A stretch of 64,000 nucleotides of DNA from Metallosphaera cuprina Ar-4 (GCF_000204925.1 NC_015435.1:248001-312000); one strand, 5' to 3'; shown: positions 10,015-20,865, numbered from the stretch's first letter. Numbers and translations: made by a program. Notes: generated from the sequence alone by a model not told the origin.

Positions 10015-10856
10015 GAAAAGTTTTCTTTTATGTAACTCACTAACCTGTTTGGCACGTCGATACCAGTAGCTAAGATAAAGCCCTTAAACTCAGGGACGTC
10101 GTTAAGCTCGTTTATCACGTACCCTCTCGAGCGATGTTCTAGAACGTCTATAGATACAAACTCCCCATTTATTACCTTAGCGGCCTTCAGGGTAGTTTCC
10201 TTGAGGGCATCATCCACTTCTAATGGAGTTGGGGTCCCACCAAGAGCCACATTAGCCCTCCATTCGTTTGATGGAATGTTCCTAGCGTAACATCCTAGAA
10301 GTTCCTTTCCCATCACAATACACCTTATATCCCTGTTCTTTCCTGTTATGTACTCTTGCACTATGTGAACCTTAAGTGCAGAGTTTCCCATCATTTCCCT
10401 GTGCTCTATTATGGTCTTCCCCTCTAGTATATCTCTGATTAACGATACCATTCTTCCCCAACTTCCTATAGGTGGTTTATCGATTAATGGAAACCCAATT
10501 TGTTCGTAAGCTTTCATAACGGAGTCTGGAGACATAGCTATAACTGATTGAGGGACTGGTATCCCAGCTTTAAACAGTTTGGAGTAGGTCAATATTTTGT
10601 CTCCTGCTACGCTTATCACGTCAGCTGAGTTTATTGTATGTACCCCTGCCCCCTCTAGAACTGCCGCTGCGTAAAGAGATCTATACATACTTACAGCCCT
10701 TATTATAGCCACATCGTATCTACCTAACGCCCTATTAAACGGTAAAGGCTCCTGAGCTACGTTGAGCACATCGTAGCTTATCTGTTGTTCGTTTAGGGCC
10801 TTTACAAGTAACTTTTCCTCTTGTCTAACTATATCTACTACCAGTGCGACCTTCAT
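10011..10856 (-). CDS. argX: Glutamate--LysW ligase ArgX (RimK-type ATP-grasp)
   Basis: A 281-residue ATP-grasp ligase of the LysX/RimK family. [15 protein letters not shown] holds the ATP-binding lysine and glycine loop, IVQEYI the adenine-side strand, [10 protein letters not shown] follows, and [16 protein letters not shown] holds the metal and substrate end. In Sulfolobales two paralogues exist: LysX attaches aminoadipate and ArgX attaches glutamate to the carrier protein LysW, the first step of arginine synthesis by the carrier route. I assign ArgX mainly because it is the last gene of an argG-argH-carA-carB operon. Its ATG shares one base with the carB stop (TAATG). LysW and the later LysZ/Y/J/K enzymes are not in the window. 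Confidence 0.8.
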   Translation of the reverse strand: MKVALVVDIVRQEEKLLVKALNEQQISYDVLNVAQEPLPFNRALGRYDVAIIRAVSMYRSLYAAAVLEGAGVHTINSADVISVAGDKILTYSKLFKAGIPVPQSVIAMSPDSVMKAYEQIGFPLIDKPPIGSWGRMVSLIRDILEGKTIIEHREMMGNSALKVHIVQEYITGKNRDIRCIVMGKELLGCYARNIPSNEWRANVALGGTPTPLEVDDALKETTLKAAKVINGEFVSIDVLEHRSRGYVINELNDVPEFKGFILATGIDVPNRLVSYIKENFS

Positions 10857-13800
10857 TAGGTTCCCCCTCCATACCTTCTCATCTCATAAAACGTCATCTC
10901 GTTTTTAATCATGGCGTGGCTTATCTCTCTTCCTAACCTTCCATTCAACACAATTGGTACATTTAAATCCACGGCCAATCTCCTGATCTTGTAATCAAAG
11001 CTCTTCATGTAACCGTTAGTCACTATCAAGTCTATCTCCCCTCTACCTATCATATTTAGCGCGATGTCTGGACTTATTACGTCAAACCCAGATACCTCGA
11101 AATGTTCTAATGTCTTAACGGTAAGGCCCAATTTCTCAAGATTGATTCCGGTCTCCTTTAGCCTCTCCATGTTACCTTTACCATATAAGAGCACACTTTT
11201 TCCTTGTTTGGGCAAACGATTAGGTGAACTTGACAACCAGCTCTTCAAGAGCGCGTCATAAAACGTTACGCCTAGGGATGCAGACTCACCTGTACTTCTC
11301 ATTTCAGGTCCGAGAAACGGATAGGAGTCCTTGAGTTGGGTCCAGGAGAACTGTGGAGACTTAACTGCCCATGACTTGCTTTCAGGCTCGACGAACTCGT
11401 CAGTATTAAGACCCTCAATTATGGCCTTCATGGCCATTTCCATTAAGTTCGTACCTTTTGCTTTGCTAGAGAAAGGCATGGATCTGCTAGCCCTTAGGTT
11501 CATCTCTATAACGTACGGTACGTTATCTTTAATCACGAACTGGAGGTTGAATGGGCCCTTCACGTTGATTTCCCTAGCTAGGGATAAAGCTATGTTCTTA
11601 AGGTCTTGACTGACGTGAGTTATCTCCCTAGTGGGTATGGACATAGTGCTATCTCCGCTGTGGACGCCAGCTTCTTCCACGTGTTCTATAATTACGCCGA
11701 AGACTCCCTTTCCATCGCTAACGCCGTCCACCTCAGCCTCATAACTGTCTTCAAGGAACTTACTAATTACTACAGGATATTTGGTTGAGAGTTTAGCCTT
11801 CTGTATTATGCTATCTAACTCCTGCTCATTCCTCACTATGGCCATTGATGAACCGCTAAGCACGTAGCTCGGCCTCACCAGAACTGGGAAACCTATCTCA
11901 GAGATGAACTTTCTTACCTCCTGAGGGTCTTTGGCTGATATCCAAGCTGGCTGCTTAACGCCTAACCTATCTAAGAGAGCAGAGAACTTTTCCCTATCCT
12001 CAGCTAAATCAACTGAACGGCCTGAAGATCCCAAGAGCTTTATTCCCTCCTCCTCTAATCTCTTTGCCAGGTTGTTCCCAATTTGTCCCCCAGCGAAAGT
12101 AGCGACATATGTGTAGTTCTCCTTCTTTATTATGTCTAATATCCTCTCTTTAGTTATCTCGTCAAAATAGAGCTTCCTTATCGTATCCCAGTCTGTTGAG
12201 ACGGTCTCTGGATTGTAGTTTAATACTGTAACCTGGTCGAAGTACTTCCGTGCTGCCATGGTTAGCTCCACTACACCCCAATCGAACTCTACAGACACTC
12301 CTATTCTGAAGCCTCCTGCACCTACTACAAGTAAACTATTTCCTGAGTTGTTAAGCTCTATGTCATCCTCAGATCCTACGTACGTTAGGTAAAGGTAGTT
12401 AGTTACAGTAGGCCATTCTCCAGCGAGCGTATCAATTAACTTCACCTTAGGCAAAATCTGATTACTAAATCTGATTTTCCTGATTTCCCCTTCACTTGAC
12501 TTGGTAGCCAGCGCGATCTGCTCGTCACTAAATCCTAATGATTTCAGATATTGTAACATAGAGTGATCTATTTTCATTTCCTTTAATTTCTCATAGACAT
12601 TAACTATACCTTTTATTTTCTCGAGGAAAAATTTATCTATTCCAGTTATTTTGTAAACCTCCTCTGTAGAGGCTCCCTCTTTAAACGCCTTAGCGGCCCA
12701 TATCGGCCAGTAAGGAGTTCTCCTGCTTAACTCCCTTAACGCGTCCTCTTTGGAAGCTGAAGATAAGTAATACCCACCACCGACTAAACCTGGTTCGCCT
12801 ATGTCAAGCATTCTGATCCCTTTCTGTAGAGCCTCCTCAAATGACCTACCTATGCTCATGATTTCTCCAACGCTCTTCATCTCCGTAGCTAAGCTAGTGT
12901 CAACCTCTTCGAACTTCTGCAAATCCCATCTTGGGATTTTAATCACTACGTAATCCAAGCTGGGTTCGAAACATGAACATGTAGCCCCAGATACCTTATT
13001 TAATATCTCTTCTAACGTGTAGCCCAAAGACAATTTAGCTGAGACGTAAGCTAGAGGATATCCCGTAGCTTTGCTAGCTAAAGCGCTGGATCTGGACATC
13101 CTTGGGTTGGTTTCAATAACGTAGTTAGTATAACTATAAGGATCGAGGGCAAATTGAACATTACACTCGCCTACCAAGTTAATGGATTCTGCTACCTTCA
13201 TCGATAAGCTCCTCATCTCTTGAAACTCCTTATTATCAAGTGTTTGACACGGGGTTATTACGATGGATTCGCCAGTATGTACTCCCATGGGATCTAGGTT
13301 CTCTATACACGCTATCACGGCAGAGTTACCCTTGCTGTCTCTCATGACTTCGTACTCCAACTCTTTCCAGTGGTTGAGGTACTTCTCTACCAGCACCTCT
13401 CCTATGTAGCTTTGCGAGAGAGCTCTATCTATGCTTTTCCTCAATGATTCTCTATCCCACGCAACAGTGGAACCCCTCCCTCCTAAGTTAAAGCTAACTC
13501 TTACCATAACTGGGTAACCGATCTCTTCAGCCTTCTTTATCGCCTCGTCTGAACTCCTGGCAGAGAAGCTAGGTGGAACTGGAATCTTCACATCTATCAT
13601 GGTCTCTCTAAATTTCTCTCTACTCAAAGCTCTCTCTATCCCCTCAATCGGCGTTCCTAGTACCTTTATATCGTACCTCTGAAGGATCCCTCTCTTGAAA
13701 AGGTCAACTCCAACGTTTAGGGCTGTCTGACCGCCGAAGCCTATAGCAATGGCGTCAGGTCTTTCCTGCTCAATAACCTTTTCTACCGCCCACCAAGTCA

Positions 13801-14002
13801 CCGGAACCATGTATAGCTTATCGGTCATCTTATAGCTGGTCTGCACGGTAGCCACATTGGAGTTCACTAGGACGGTTTCTATCCCTTCTTCCCTATACGC
13901 TTTAAGGGACTGAGACCCACTATAGTCGAACTCTGCTGCCTCAGCTATTTTTATGGGTCCAGAACCAACTACCAAGACCTTCTTAATTCCATTCATTTCC
14001 AA
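10856..14002 (-). CDS. carB: Carbamoyl-phosphate synthase large subunit
   Basis: A 1048-residue enzyme with the usual two homologous halves, each an ATP-grasp domain. The first starts [27 protein letters not shown], and the second half resumes near residue 560 ([20 protein letters not shown]). ATP-grasp signatures such as [12 protein letters not shown] and [12 protein letters not shown] are intact, with metal-binding [20 protein letters not shown] and [15 protein letters not shown]. The C terminus has the shorter allosteric or MGS-like domain. It makes carbamoyl phosphate from ammonia channelled from CarA. carA overlaps its start by 20 bases. The same product serves the pyr genes at 34-39 kb, so arginine and pyrimidine synthesis share this one locus. 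ATG at 14002; MNGIKK from the third codon would also serve. Confidence 0.96.
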   Translation of the reverse strand: MEMNGIKKVLVVGSGPIKIAEAAEFDYSGSQSLKAYREEGIETVLVNSNVATVQTSYKMTDKLYMVPVTWWAVEKVIEQERPDAIAIGFGGQTALNVGVDLFKRGILQRYDIKVLGTPIEGIERALSREKFRETMIDVKIPVPPSFSARSSDEAIKKAEEIGYPVMVRVSFNLGGRGSTVAWDRESLRKSIDRALSQSYIGEVLVEKYLNHWKELEYEVMRDSKGNSAVIACIENLDPMGVHTGESIVITPCQTLDNKEFQEMRSLSMKVAESINLVGECNVQFALDPYSYTNYVIETNPRMSRSSALASKATGYPLAYVSAKLSLGYTLEEILNKVSGATCSCFEPSLDYVVIKIPRWDLQKFEEVDTSLATEMKSVGEIMSIGRSFEEALQKGIRMLDIGEPGLVGGGYYLSSASKEDALRELSRRTPYWPIWAAKAFKEGASTEEVYKITGIDKFFLEKIKGIVNVYEKLKEMKIDHSMLQYLKSLGFSDEQIALATKSSEGEIRKIRFSNQILPKVKLIDTLAGEWPTVTNYLYLTYVGSEDDIELNNSGNSLLVVGAGGFRIGVSVEFDWGVVELTMAARKYFDQVTVLNYNPETVSTDWDTIRKLYFDEITKERILDIIKKENYTYVATFAGGQIGNNLAKRLEEEGIKLLGSSGRSVDLAEDREKFSALLDRLGVKQPAWISAKDPQEVRKFISEIGFPVLVRPSYVLSGSSMAIVRNEQELDSIIQKAKLSTKYPVVISKFLEDSYEAEVDGVSDGKGVFGVIIEHVEEAGVHSGDSTMSIPTREITHVSQDLKNIALSLAREINVKGPFNLQFVIKDNVPYVIEMNLRASRSMPFSSKAKGTNLMEMAMKAIIEGLNTDEFVEPESKSWAVKSPQFSWTQLKDSYPFLGPEMRSTGESASLGVTFYDALLKSWLSSSPNRLPKQGKSVLLYGKGNMERLKETGINLEKLGLTVKTLEHFEVSGFDVISPDIALNMIGRGEIDLIVTNGYMKSFDYKIRRLAVDLNVPIVLNGRLGREISHAMIKNEMTFYEMRRYGGGT

Positions 14003-15104
14003 TCACCATCTTTTTGAACCTATCGAAAACCCACACGGTATCGTTAGGGCCAGGTCTTGACTCTGGATGAAATTGAGTCGTAATTATGGGCAGTCTCTTA
14101 TGTATCAACCCCTCGACTACACCATCGTCCGGATTGATAAACCATACCTGGGTATCTTGCGGGACATCCTCCTTGTACACACCGTATCCGTGGTTATGAG
14201 TAGAAATGAAACACTTACCTGAAGTAACGTCTACTACAGGCTTATTAATAGCCCTGTGACCAAACTTCATCTTCCTTACCTTCCCCCCTAAAGCCTTTGT
14301 AGCGATCTGATGTCCCAAGCACACTCCCAATGTGGGGATCTTATATTCGGTCACCGATGCGAAGGTCCGAGCTAATCCCTCTAGAAGATTAGGATTCCCA
14401 GGTCCGTTTCCGAACACTACCCCTTTAGGAGAATAATCCATTATCTCCTCAGCAGTTGACTTGCAAGGTAACCTAATTATCGTGAAGCCTCTTCTGTACA
14501 ATTCATCCAATATACCGTGCTTGATCCCGCAGTCAACTAAAACTATCAAAGAGGAACCAGATACGTTCTGATGTATAATAGGTGATTTAGGCGAGGTGAA
14601 ATATGTGAAGTCAATCTCATCGTATCTCTTCCCTAAATATGATGCAGGGTCTGAGACTTCCATGCCCGACACAATTACACCCATCATTGAGCCCAAGGTC
14701 CTGACCCTCTTCACTAGCAGTCTTGTGTCCACTGATGAGACTCCAGGCACTCCTTGCTCAGCCATCCACTCATGAAGGCTTTTGCTTGAGTTCCATTTGA
14801 AGGGATCCGTCTCCTCGATCACAACTAGTCCCTCTATTTGAATGTGTTCAGATTCAAAATTCTGTAATATACCGTTCTTAACTATAGGAGATGGAACACC
14901 GTAGTTACCCACTAACGGATGAGTTATAGCCAGGATCTGGCCCCTATAAGATGGATCCGTCATGGATTCTGGATAACCGTTCATAGATGTGGTGAACACT
15001 ACCTCCCCTTGTCTTATTCCCTTAGCTCCGAACCCGCATCCTTTGAGGAGGGTACCGTCCTCTAGGTAAATTAGCCCTTCAGTTCCCCTCTTGCAAAATG
15101 TCAT
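13983..15104 (-). CDS. carA: Carbamoyl-phosphate synthase small subunit (glutaminase)
   Basis: A 373-residue subunit that splits glutamine and feeds ammonia to CarB. The N-terminal domain contains [19 protein letters not shown]. The class I amidotransferase domain has GNGPGNP, the nucleophile cysteine in [25 protein letters not shown], and the His-Glu pair in [14 protein letters not shown]. All catalytic residues are present. It overlaps argH by 26 bases upstream and carB by 20 bases downstream, so it is translated as part of the argG-argH-carA-carB-argX unit. Confidence 0.95.
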   Translation of the reverse strand: MTFCKRGTEGLIYLEDGTLLKGCGFGAKGIRQGEVVFTTSMNGYPESMTDPSYRGQILAITHPLVGNYGVPSPIVKNGILQNFESEHIQIEGLVVIEETDPFKWNSSKSLHEWMAEQGVPGVSSVDTRLLVKRVRTLGSMMGVIVSGMEVSDPASYLGKRYDEIDFTYFTSPKSPIIHQNVSGSSLIVLVDCGIKHGILDELYRRGFTIIRLPCKSTAEEIMDYSPKGVVFGNGPGNPNLLEGLARTFASVTEYKIPTLGVCLGHQIATKALGGKVRKMKFGHRAINKPVVDVTSGKCFISTHNHGYGVYKEDVPQDTQVWFINPDDGVVEGLIHKRLPIITTQFHPESRPGPNDTVWVFDRFKKMVIGNEWN

Positions 15105-16425
15105 TTTCTATCAACCTCAATTTCCCCTCTTCCTCGAGCACTTTGTTTTTATATTCTATTAGCATGTTTACGTGTTCCTCCAGTCTCTTTTTAGCTAGAG
15201 AAATACCTTGACTCATTCTCTCCGGGCTCGGACTGCCTTCCACCACCTTTCTTAATAAAGACTGCTCATACGTAATAGATGGAGAGAATTTACCCTCTCT
15301 AACTAACTTCGCAACGTAAAAGTAAGCGTCCCTAAACTTCATTCCCTTCTCCACCTTCAGCTCCGCCTCGTCTGTAGCCAAAGTCTCGTTATCCGGTTTA
15401 ACTTGTTTGACCTTAACTTCTTTGATCATGTCGTGAATAACCTCGATCCCGGCTTTAGATTCGTCCAACACGTTCCAAAATAGAGGGTTAATCTCTTGGA
15501 GATCTAGATTATAACCTGAAGGTATTGACTTATACATGGACATGATAGAGACCAGGTATCCTACGACTTTAGATATTCTAGCCCTTAAGACCTCCATAGT
15601 AACCGCGTTTCTTTTCTGAGGCATGAGAGAGCTCGTACTAACGTGGGTTTCTGGCAACTCGAGGACGTTTACGAACTTTGATGAGAGAAGTATCATGTCC
15701 TCTACTACCCTGCTTATAGCTAACATCAGGTTAGTTACCTCCATTACTACCGATATCAGATCGGCCCTGGAAGACGTGGCAGAGATGGTGTTAACAACTA
15801 TGTCCTTGAACCCTAGCATACTCGCCTCTCTCCTCCTGTCCAGATTAGCTGAAGAGCCCACTATAGCCCCACTCCCTAATGGTGACCTGTTAACCAAGTC
15901 CAAGGCGTGAAATATCATCTGCCATCTGGAGGAGACCTCTTCCTCCACATAGAGCAAATAGTGACCGAACGTAGAAGGTTGAGCCGGTTGAAAATGAGTG
16001 TAAACTGTGAAGAGAGTGGACTTGAACTCCTCAGCTTTGTTTAATAACGTTCTCCTAAACGCTAATATGGATTCCAACAACTCCATAGTCTCGTCTCTCA
16101 TCTCTAATCTCAAGGCAGCGGCCACGTGATCGTTCCTGCTTCTACCCAATCCTATTGAGCTGCCGGCCCCACCGGTTGTCTTTATGAGGTGATCCTCTAA
16201 CGCTTCATGTACGTCCTCATAAGAGGGGTCAACTTGAGTGAACGAGTTTATCTCATAAAGTAACTTATTCGCCTCCTCCTTCGTTACTTTTCCAGATAGG
16301 AAGAGTTCTATAACGTGAGCCTTCATAACCTTCTTTACCTGTTCAACTATCCTCAAGTCGTCCTTTATCGATGAGGTGTATTTTACCACTTTGTCCTCCT
16401 TAGAGCCCCACTTTCTATAGAGCAT
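15079..16425 (-). CDS. argH: Argininosuccinate lyase
   Basis: A 448-residue fumarase/aspartase-superfamily enzyme that releases arginine and fumarate from argininosuccinate. Family signatures are SIGLGRSRNDHVAAALRL near the N terminus, HFQPAQPSTFGHYLL with the catalytic-region histidine, SPLGSGAIVGSS, and the superfamily signature loop SSLMPQKRN. Its ATG shares a base with the argG stop (TAATG), and it overlaps carA at the 3' end by 26 bases. This tight packing indicates translational coupling within the arginine operon. Confidence 0.95.
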   Translation of the reverse strand: MLYRKWGSKEDKVVKYTSSIKDDLRIVEQVKKVMKAHVIELFLSGKVTKEEANKLLYEINSFTQVDPSYEDVHEALEDHLIKTTGGAGSSIGLGRSRNDHVAAALRLEMRDETMELLESILAFRRTLLNKAEEFKSTLFTVYTHFQPAQPSTFGHYLLYVEEEVSSRWQMIFHALDLVNRSPLGSGAIVGSSANLDRRREASMLGFKDIVVNTISATSSRADLISVVMEVTNLMLAISRVVEDMILLSSKFVNVLELPETHVSTSSLMPQKRNAVTMEVLRARISKVVGYLVSIMSMYKSIPSGYNLDLQEINPLFWNVLDESKAGIEVIHDMIKEVKVKQVKPDNETLATDEAELKVEKGMKFRDAYFYVAKLVREGKFSPSITYEQSLLRKVVEGSPSPERMSQGISLAKKRLEEHVNMLIEYKNKVLEEEGKLRLIENDILQEGN

Positions 16426-17600
16426 TATCCGTACCTCGCCTTCTTTGACAATATGGAATGCATTCCCCAGATCTCTATAAATCCCCGTGCTTCCTCATCT
16501 GAAGGATACCATCCCTTGTTATACGATGATATCTTCTCTGAGTAAGGGGAATAGGGGGACCTTCTTCCAACTATCCTTAAACTCTTGTTTTCAACCTCTA
16601 CCTTAACTTCTCCGGTTATCCACTTGTTAAGCTCCTTTCCTGCGTTCTCGATAGTCTCTCTGAGAGGTTCGTACCATAGACCTTGATACACTAGGTCAGA
16701 CCATAGCGAATCTATATATCTCTTGAACCTCAGTTCGTGCGGCGTTAGGACCGTCTTCTCTAGGTCCTTATGTGTTGAGATCAGAGATAACGCTGCGGGC
16801 GCCTCGTACACCTCTCTTGATTTGAATCCAACTACCCTGTTTTCAAGGTGTTCTATCCTACCGTAACCTCTGGATCCAACAATTTGATTAAGCCTTCTTA
16901 TCAGGTCTACAGGGGACAGTTTTTCCCCATCGAGCTTAGTTGGAAGTCCCCTATCGAACTCTACACTCAACCTTAGTTTGTCATTGCTTCTCACTTTAGT
17001 CCACTCGAAGGCGTCTTCAGGGACTTCTACAGACGGATCTGCTATCGAATCTCCTTCTATACTCCTCCCCCAGAGGTTTTCATCGATGCTGTACTTACTG
17101 CTCTCCGTCTTGATTGGGATCCCTCTCTCCCTAGCGAACAATATCTCGTCTTCCCTAGTCATCTTCCATATCCTGGCAGGCGCTATTATCTTTACGTTCT
17201 CTAAGTTGGTCTTGAGAGCCAAATCGAATCTGACCTGGTCGTTACCTTTTGAGGTCGAACCGTGGGCTACGTATTCTGTACCCTCCTTTCTCGCAACCTC
17301 AACTACTTTTTCAGCTATGAGAGGTCTCGCTAAAGCTGTAGCCAACGGGTAGACTTCTTCGTAAAGACCGTTCATTATAACGTCAGTTATGGCGAACCTC
17401 TCAGCGAACTCGTTTTTTGCATCAATCAAGTAATGTTTTACGCTTCCTGCCAAGTATGCTCTCTCCTCTATTTTCTTGAAATCTTCCAATTGACCTACGT
17501 CAACGCTAACGCTTACCACCTCAGCGTTGTAGGTTTCCTTTAACCACCTAATGGCTACGGTTGTGTCCAAACCTCCTGAATAAGCAAGGACTATTTTCAT
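16425..17600 (-). CDS. argG: Argininosuccinate synthase
   Basis: A 391-residue ATP-dependent ligase joining citrulline and aspartate. The N-terminal PP-loop is AYSGGLDTTVAI, followed by YLIDAKNEFAERFAI, AHGSTSKGNDQVRFDLAL and the DENLWGRSIEGD substrate loop, all expected. A longer reading from 17693 adds 31 residues unlike the family. ATG 17600 gives MKIVLAYSGG, and a TATA-like TTATAA (minus strand, 17627-17632) sits about 27 bases away, supporting a leaderless start here. It is the first gene of argG-argH-carA-carB-argX and follows a small RHH regulator gene on the same strand. Confidence 0.95.
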   Translation of the reverse strand: MKIVLAYSGGLDTTVAIRWLKETYNAEVVSVSVDVGQLEDFKKIEERAYLAGSVKHYLIDAKNEFAERFAITDVIMNGLYEEVYPLATALARPLIAEKVVEVARKEGTEYVAHGSTSKGNDQVRFDLALKTNLENVKIIAPARIWKMTREDEILFARERGIPIKTESSKYSIDENLWGRSIEGDSIADPSVEVPEDAFEWTKVRSNDKLRLSVEFDRGLPTKLDGEKLSPVDLIRRLNQIVGSRGYGRIEHLENRVVGFKSREVYEAPAALSLISTHKDLEKTVLTPHELRFKRYIDSLWSDLVYQGLWYEPLRETIENAGKELNKWITGEVKVEVENKSLRIVGRRSPYSPYSEKISSYNKGWYPSDEEARGFIEIWGMHSILSKKARYG

Positions 17601-17699
17601 TTTCACACTTACGCCGATCTCTGAGTTATAAGCTATGGAGAAAATTAAATTCACGTAATTCTTGATAAAGATAAAGTTGAAGGATTGTCTCAATATTAT

Positions 17700-17885
17700 T
17701 TAAGGTAATCCTTGTTGTAACGACTTTGGATCAAACTGTTGCCAGCATACATCGTTATCTAGGCAGAATTTAATCGCATTAATAATGAACTCCGACCGGC
17801 TTCTAGCCTGTGCTAGTTCTAATAACTTATCCATCTCCTCTATCGTTTTGAGCTTTAGTCTTAAACTTACAGTTTTTGTTGTCAT
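17700..17885 (-). CDS. Small ribbon-helix-helix DNA-binding protein
   Basis: A 61-residue CopG-type RHH protein. Residues 4-12 (KTVSLRLKL) form the DNA-contacting strand, IEEMDKLLELAQA the first helix, and SRSEFIINAIKFCLDN the second. A Cys and CWQQF follow in a short tail. It lies 99 bases upstream of argG on the same strand, so it is a candidate local regulator of the arginine/carbamoyl-phosphate operon. A 17-base palindrome (17899-17915) lies just before its start codon, which suggests autoregulation. The target is inferred, not shown. Confidence 0.8.
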   Translation of the reverse strand: MTTKTVSLRLKLKTIEEMDKLLELAQARSRSEFIINAIKFCLDNDVCWQQFDPKSLQQGLP

Positions 17886-17898
17886 ATCGAGGTAATAC

Positions 17899-17915
17899 TA
17901 TGCAGGATCAGCATA
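17899..17915. promoter_or_regulatory. Palindrome at the RHH regulator promoter (candidate operator)
   Basis: TATGC-AGGATCA-GCATA, with perfect 5-base arms around 7 bases. It begins 14 bases before the RHH start codon and touches an AT-rich TATA-like stretch (minus strand, 17912-17925), so a bound dimer would block initiation. RHH proteins usually bind such short palindromes. I did not find a second copy near argG. Confidence 0.4.
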
Positions 17916-17963
17916 AAAATTTTCCTCGCTAAAATGAGACGTAAAGGCCACAAAACGTTAACT

Positions 17964-18410
17964 TTAGGAGGCTGTTACAACTACTGCCTTCTCTCGGCTA
18001 GCTTTATACTCCTCTAATCTCTCCATCATTTTTTTCACAGCCAATGATAACTGGTCTTTATGATATTTCCTAACGTGCTCTTCCGTGTCTTCTCTTGCCA
18101 CGACCGTATTGCATAGCTCACACGTGTAGACTCCGTTTTCGTTCCTCTCTACAATAGGTTCTATGCCTTCCGCAAGATACTGGAGGATAGGTATCACTTT
18201 CTTAGCTCTAATCTCGCTTCCACTTTTCTCAATGATGCGTTGAGCGTAACCTCTAAGTTGGTGTTTTGAGATGTTGTATTTATGGGCGACAATAGCCGGC
18301 CCCTCACCTTCAACAAGGTACTCCTCTAAGGCGTCTAGTAGGTAGTCGCCTCCTCCTAGTATCTTCAAAGAGACATAATTTACGAGAGATTTTATATCAA
18401 CTGGCTTCAT
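17964..18410 (-). CDS. Helix-turn-helix plus C2H2 zinc-finger protein, unknown
   Basis: A 148-residue protein combining a helical HTH-like region (residues about 36-60, AIVAHKYNISKHQLRGYAQR) with one C2H2-type finger: C97, C100, H112 and H117 in YTCELC and EEHVRKYHK. The C terminus is a charged helix. The look is that of a DNA-binding regulator or chromatin-associated protein restricted to Sulfolobales. It is on the same strand as purM (57 bases downstream of the purM stop codon) and upstream of the RHH gene, between the purine and arginine operons, but nothing links it to either. I do not recognise a named family. Confidence 0.7.
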   Translation of the reverse strand: MKPVDIKSLVNYVSLKILGGGDYLLDALEEYLVEGEGPAIVAHKYNISKHQLRGYAQRIIEKSGSEIRAKKVIPILQYLAEGIEPIVERNENGVYTCELCNTVVAREDTEEHVRKYHKDQLSLAVKKMMERLEEYKASREKAVVVTAS

Positions 18411-18466
18411 ACTTAGCCACTAGAAAGTGCTTTAACATTCAGAGTTTAAAAGGAATTGATAAAATT

Positions 18467-19438
18467 CTATAAATAAAGAAACTGGGACTTGTACGTGTGA
18501 ACTTTGATTTTCCCAGTCTCACTTTCTACTTTACCTATGATCTGGGCAGGACAATACGGGTTGGTGCGACGAAGTATTTCCTCTACGTTATCCTTTTCAG
18601 CGAATAATACCATGCCGACACCCATATTAAACACTCTGTACATTTCATCGTGAGGAACTCCTGCCTCCTCTACTGCCTTAAAGATGGGAGGGGGCTCTGG
18701 GAGGTGAAGATCTAGGGAATAATTAGTTATCCTCCTAAGCTTTGAGAAGGATCCTCCCGTGATGTGGCCTGCCGCCTTTATCAGATCCAAAACTTCCAAT
18801 AAGGGCTTCACATAGATCCTGGTTGGCTTGAGTAATTCGGCCTCCCAATCCTCCCAAGATAACCTGTTTTGGTCAAGGAGTCTTCTGATTAGCGTGAAAC
18901 CGTTAGCGTGAACTCCATTACTTGATAGGCCGATTATTACGTCTCCCGGAACCACGTTGTTTCCTGTTTTTAACTCCTCTACGACCCCTATTGCCGTACA
19001 CGATAGATCGAAACCGTTAACAACGTCTTTCATAACAGCCGTCTCACCTCCTACAACGTCAATTTCAGCCTCTTTCGCTCCCTCTACTATGCCCTGAATG
19101 ACACCAGATACGATCTTTTCAGAAGGTTCCTCTAAGGCAATGTAATCGACGAGAGCTTGAGGTATAGCTCCTATACTAATCAGGTCGTTGACGTTCATCG
19201 CTACACAATCTACGCCAACCTCCTTATACCTCCCTGCCTTCTTAGCTAGTAGGGTCTTAGTTCCCACACCGTCGACGTGAATAGCTATCTTCATACCGTT
19301 TAGCTCAATCACGCCTGAATAGTGTCCCGCACCCAGTATTGTCCTCTTGTAGGTTGATGTTATTATAGATGCTTCAATGGAGTGAAGTTCCTTTATCTTA
19401 TCAAGGTCCACTCCTGATTTTTTGTATTCGGTCACCAT
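18467..19438 (-). CDS. purM: Phosphoribosylformylglycinamidine cyclo-ligase (AIR synthetase)
   Basis: A 323-residue PurM-superfamily enzyme that closes FGAM to AIR with ATP. The N terminus starts with YKKSGVDLDKI. HVDGVGTKTLLA binds the substrate or ATP, GVDCVAMNVNDLISIGA and DVVGGETAVM are family signatures, and GLSSNGVHANGFTLIRR plus HITGGSFSKLRRI complete the fold. It is the last gene of the purine operon and overlaps purD by 7 bases. Confidence 0.95.
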   Translation of the reverse strand: MVTEYKKSGVDLDKIKELHSIEASIITSTYKRTILGAGHYSGVIELNGMKIAIHVDGVGTKTLLAKKAGRYKEVGVDCVAMNVNDLISIGAIPQALVDYIALEEPSEKIVSGVIQGIVEGAKEAEIDVVGGETAVMKDVVNGFDLSCTAIGVVEELKTGNNVVPGDVIIGLSSNGVHANGFTLIRRLLDQNRLSWEDWEAELLKPTRIYVKPLLEVLDLIKAAGHITGGSFSKLRRITNYSLDLHLPEPPPIFKAVEEAGVPHDEMYRVFNMGVGMVLFAEKDNVEEILRRTNPYCPAQIIGKVESETGKIKVHTYKSQFLYL

Positions 19439-20865
19439 AGACCACCATTAGGAGACCAATCCGCGGAGGATCCCAACGATGAGTTCTTAGCTCTATTGAC
19501 GTAAGAGTATCTGACTATCTCAGCCTTTTCTATCTGCTCACTTAATCTCCTCCCTATATCTGTCCTATAAACTAGTTCCGTGTTAGCGCTAATCATGTTA
19601 ATGCACTGGTCTATAGTACGAGATATCTCGTCAAAATTCCCTAAGGCTACAACTTCAAGGCTTCTGGATCCCTTAGTTATGAGCCTTCCTCCTTCATAAG
19701 CTACAGATCCGAAATAAACTTTACATCCCTTTTCCCTCAACGCGTTTAGGTCCAGCTCTAAAATCTTTCCAGAAGCAAGATCTCTCCTTAAGGGATATCC
19801 TAACGGTGCTACGGCCCTAACTATCGATGGTTCGTCCCTTACCTCTAGCTTAGCTTTAGATAGCTTCTCCTCAGCCGCCAATTGTAAGATGTGACCGAAG
19901 TCGGATGTTACTCTAGGGATAATGGCAGAGGTCTCTGGGTCCCCCAACCGGGAGTAGAACTCTATCACTGTAGGCCCCCAGAGATCTGTTAGCATCATTT
20001 GTCCTGATATGAACCCTCTGTATTTCTCACCAGTTTCGCTTTCTATAGCTTTCGCCGTCTCTTGTATGATCCCTAACGTTTTCTCGTACTCCTCCTGGGT
20101 GATGAAAGGTAGCAGGTTCTTAGGTCCGGATATAGACCCCATCCCTCCGGTTTCAGGTCCTATACCGTCCTGGTAAGCGTGTTTGTAGTCCTGAGCAAGT
20201 GGTAATGGGAGATAAGTGTGACCGTCTGTTAGTACATGAAGCGTGTACTCAGGGCCGTCTACTCTCTCCTCTATAATGATCTTAATATCGTTCCTAACTA
20301 GGGAACCTATCTCATCCACGCTTTTGCTTAGTGCCCTTCTCTTCTCCTTGCTTAGATATGCCTGAATGTCAGCAACGACCTTGACCCCTTTGCCCCCTAC
20401 CTGTTCTGCCGGTTTTACTGCCACAGACCCACCGTACTCCATTAAAAATTTAGAGGCCTCCTCCAAACTTGAGAAGCTTCTATATCTAAGTCTTCCATCG
20501 ATCTTATACTTCCACATCAAATGCCTCATCCATACCTTAGATCTCTCTATCTCAGCTCCCTTGACTCCCGGACCAACAACAGGTATACCGTTTAGCCTGA
20601 ACTCATCCGCCGCCCCGTGAAACAGAGGATCCTCAGGGCCTACTACACCAAAATCTGGGTTGACCTTATTGATGGCTGACCTCACTTCTTCCCTCGAGTT
20701 TATATTGCCTAGAATGTATTCCCCGCCTGTCCTAATAACCGAGTCTCTAATTCCTGGGTTTATGTACGAAGAGAGGGCGAAAACCCTGTAACCTTCTGAG
20801 GAGTTAGCCAAGGCCTCAGACAAAGCGTGTTCTCTAGCTCCCTCACCTATGATGAGTACTTTCAT
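19432..20865 (-). CDS. purD: Phosphoribosylamine--glycine ligase
   Basis: A 477-residue ATP-grasp enzyme making GAR from phosphoribosylamine and glycine. IGEGAREHALSEAL at the N terminus, GPEDPLFHGAAD, KPAEQVGGKGVKVV (glycine loop), EERVDGPEYTLHVLTDG, TGGMGSISGPK and VIEFYSRLGDPET are clear PurD motifs. It is about 40-50 residues longer than most bacterial PurD proteins, partly through an unconserved C-terminal tail. Its ATG directly abuts the stop codon of the PurF paralogue, and it overlaps purM by 7 bases. Confidence 0.95.
   Translation of the reverse strand: MKVLIIGEGAREHALSEALANSSEGYRVFALSSYINPGIRDSVIRTGGEYILGNINSREEVRSAINKVNPDFGVVGPEDPLFHGAADEFRLNGIPVVGPGVKGAEIERSKVWMRHLMWKYKIDGRLRYRSFSSLEEASKFLMEYGGSVAVKPAEQVGGKGVKVVADIQAYLSKEKRRALSKSVDEIGSLVRNDIKIIIEERVDGPEYTLHVLTDGHTYLPLPLAQDYKHAYQDGIGPETGGMGSISGPKNLLPFITQEEYEKTLGIIQETAKAIESETGEKYRGFISGQMMLTDLWGPTVIEFYSRLGDPETSAIIPRVTSDFGHILQLAAEEKLSKAKLEVRDEPSIVRAVAPLGYPLRRDLASGKILELDLNALREKGCKVYFGSVAYEGGRLITKGSRSLEVVALGNFDEISRTIDQCINMISANTELVYRTDIGRRLSEQIEKAEIVRYSYVNRAKNSSLGSSADWSPNGGLW

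Noticed and set aside
16978-17352. 124-codon plus-strand ORF inside argG
   Set aside because: Antisense shadow of conserved ArgG; composition is typical of reverse-strand reading.
16425-17693. Longer argG start at 17693 (422 residues)
   Set aside because: The extra 31 residues do not match the family, and a TATA-like box 27 bases before ATG 17600 supports the shorter form.
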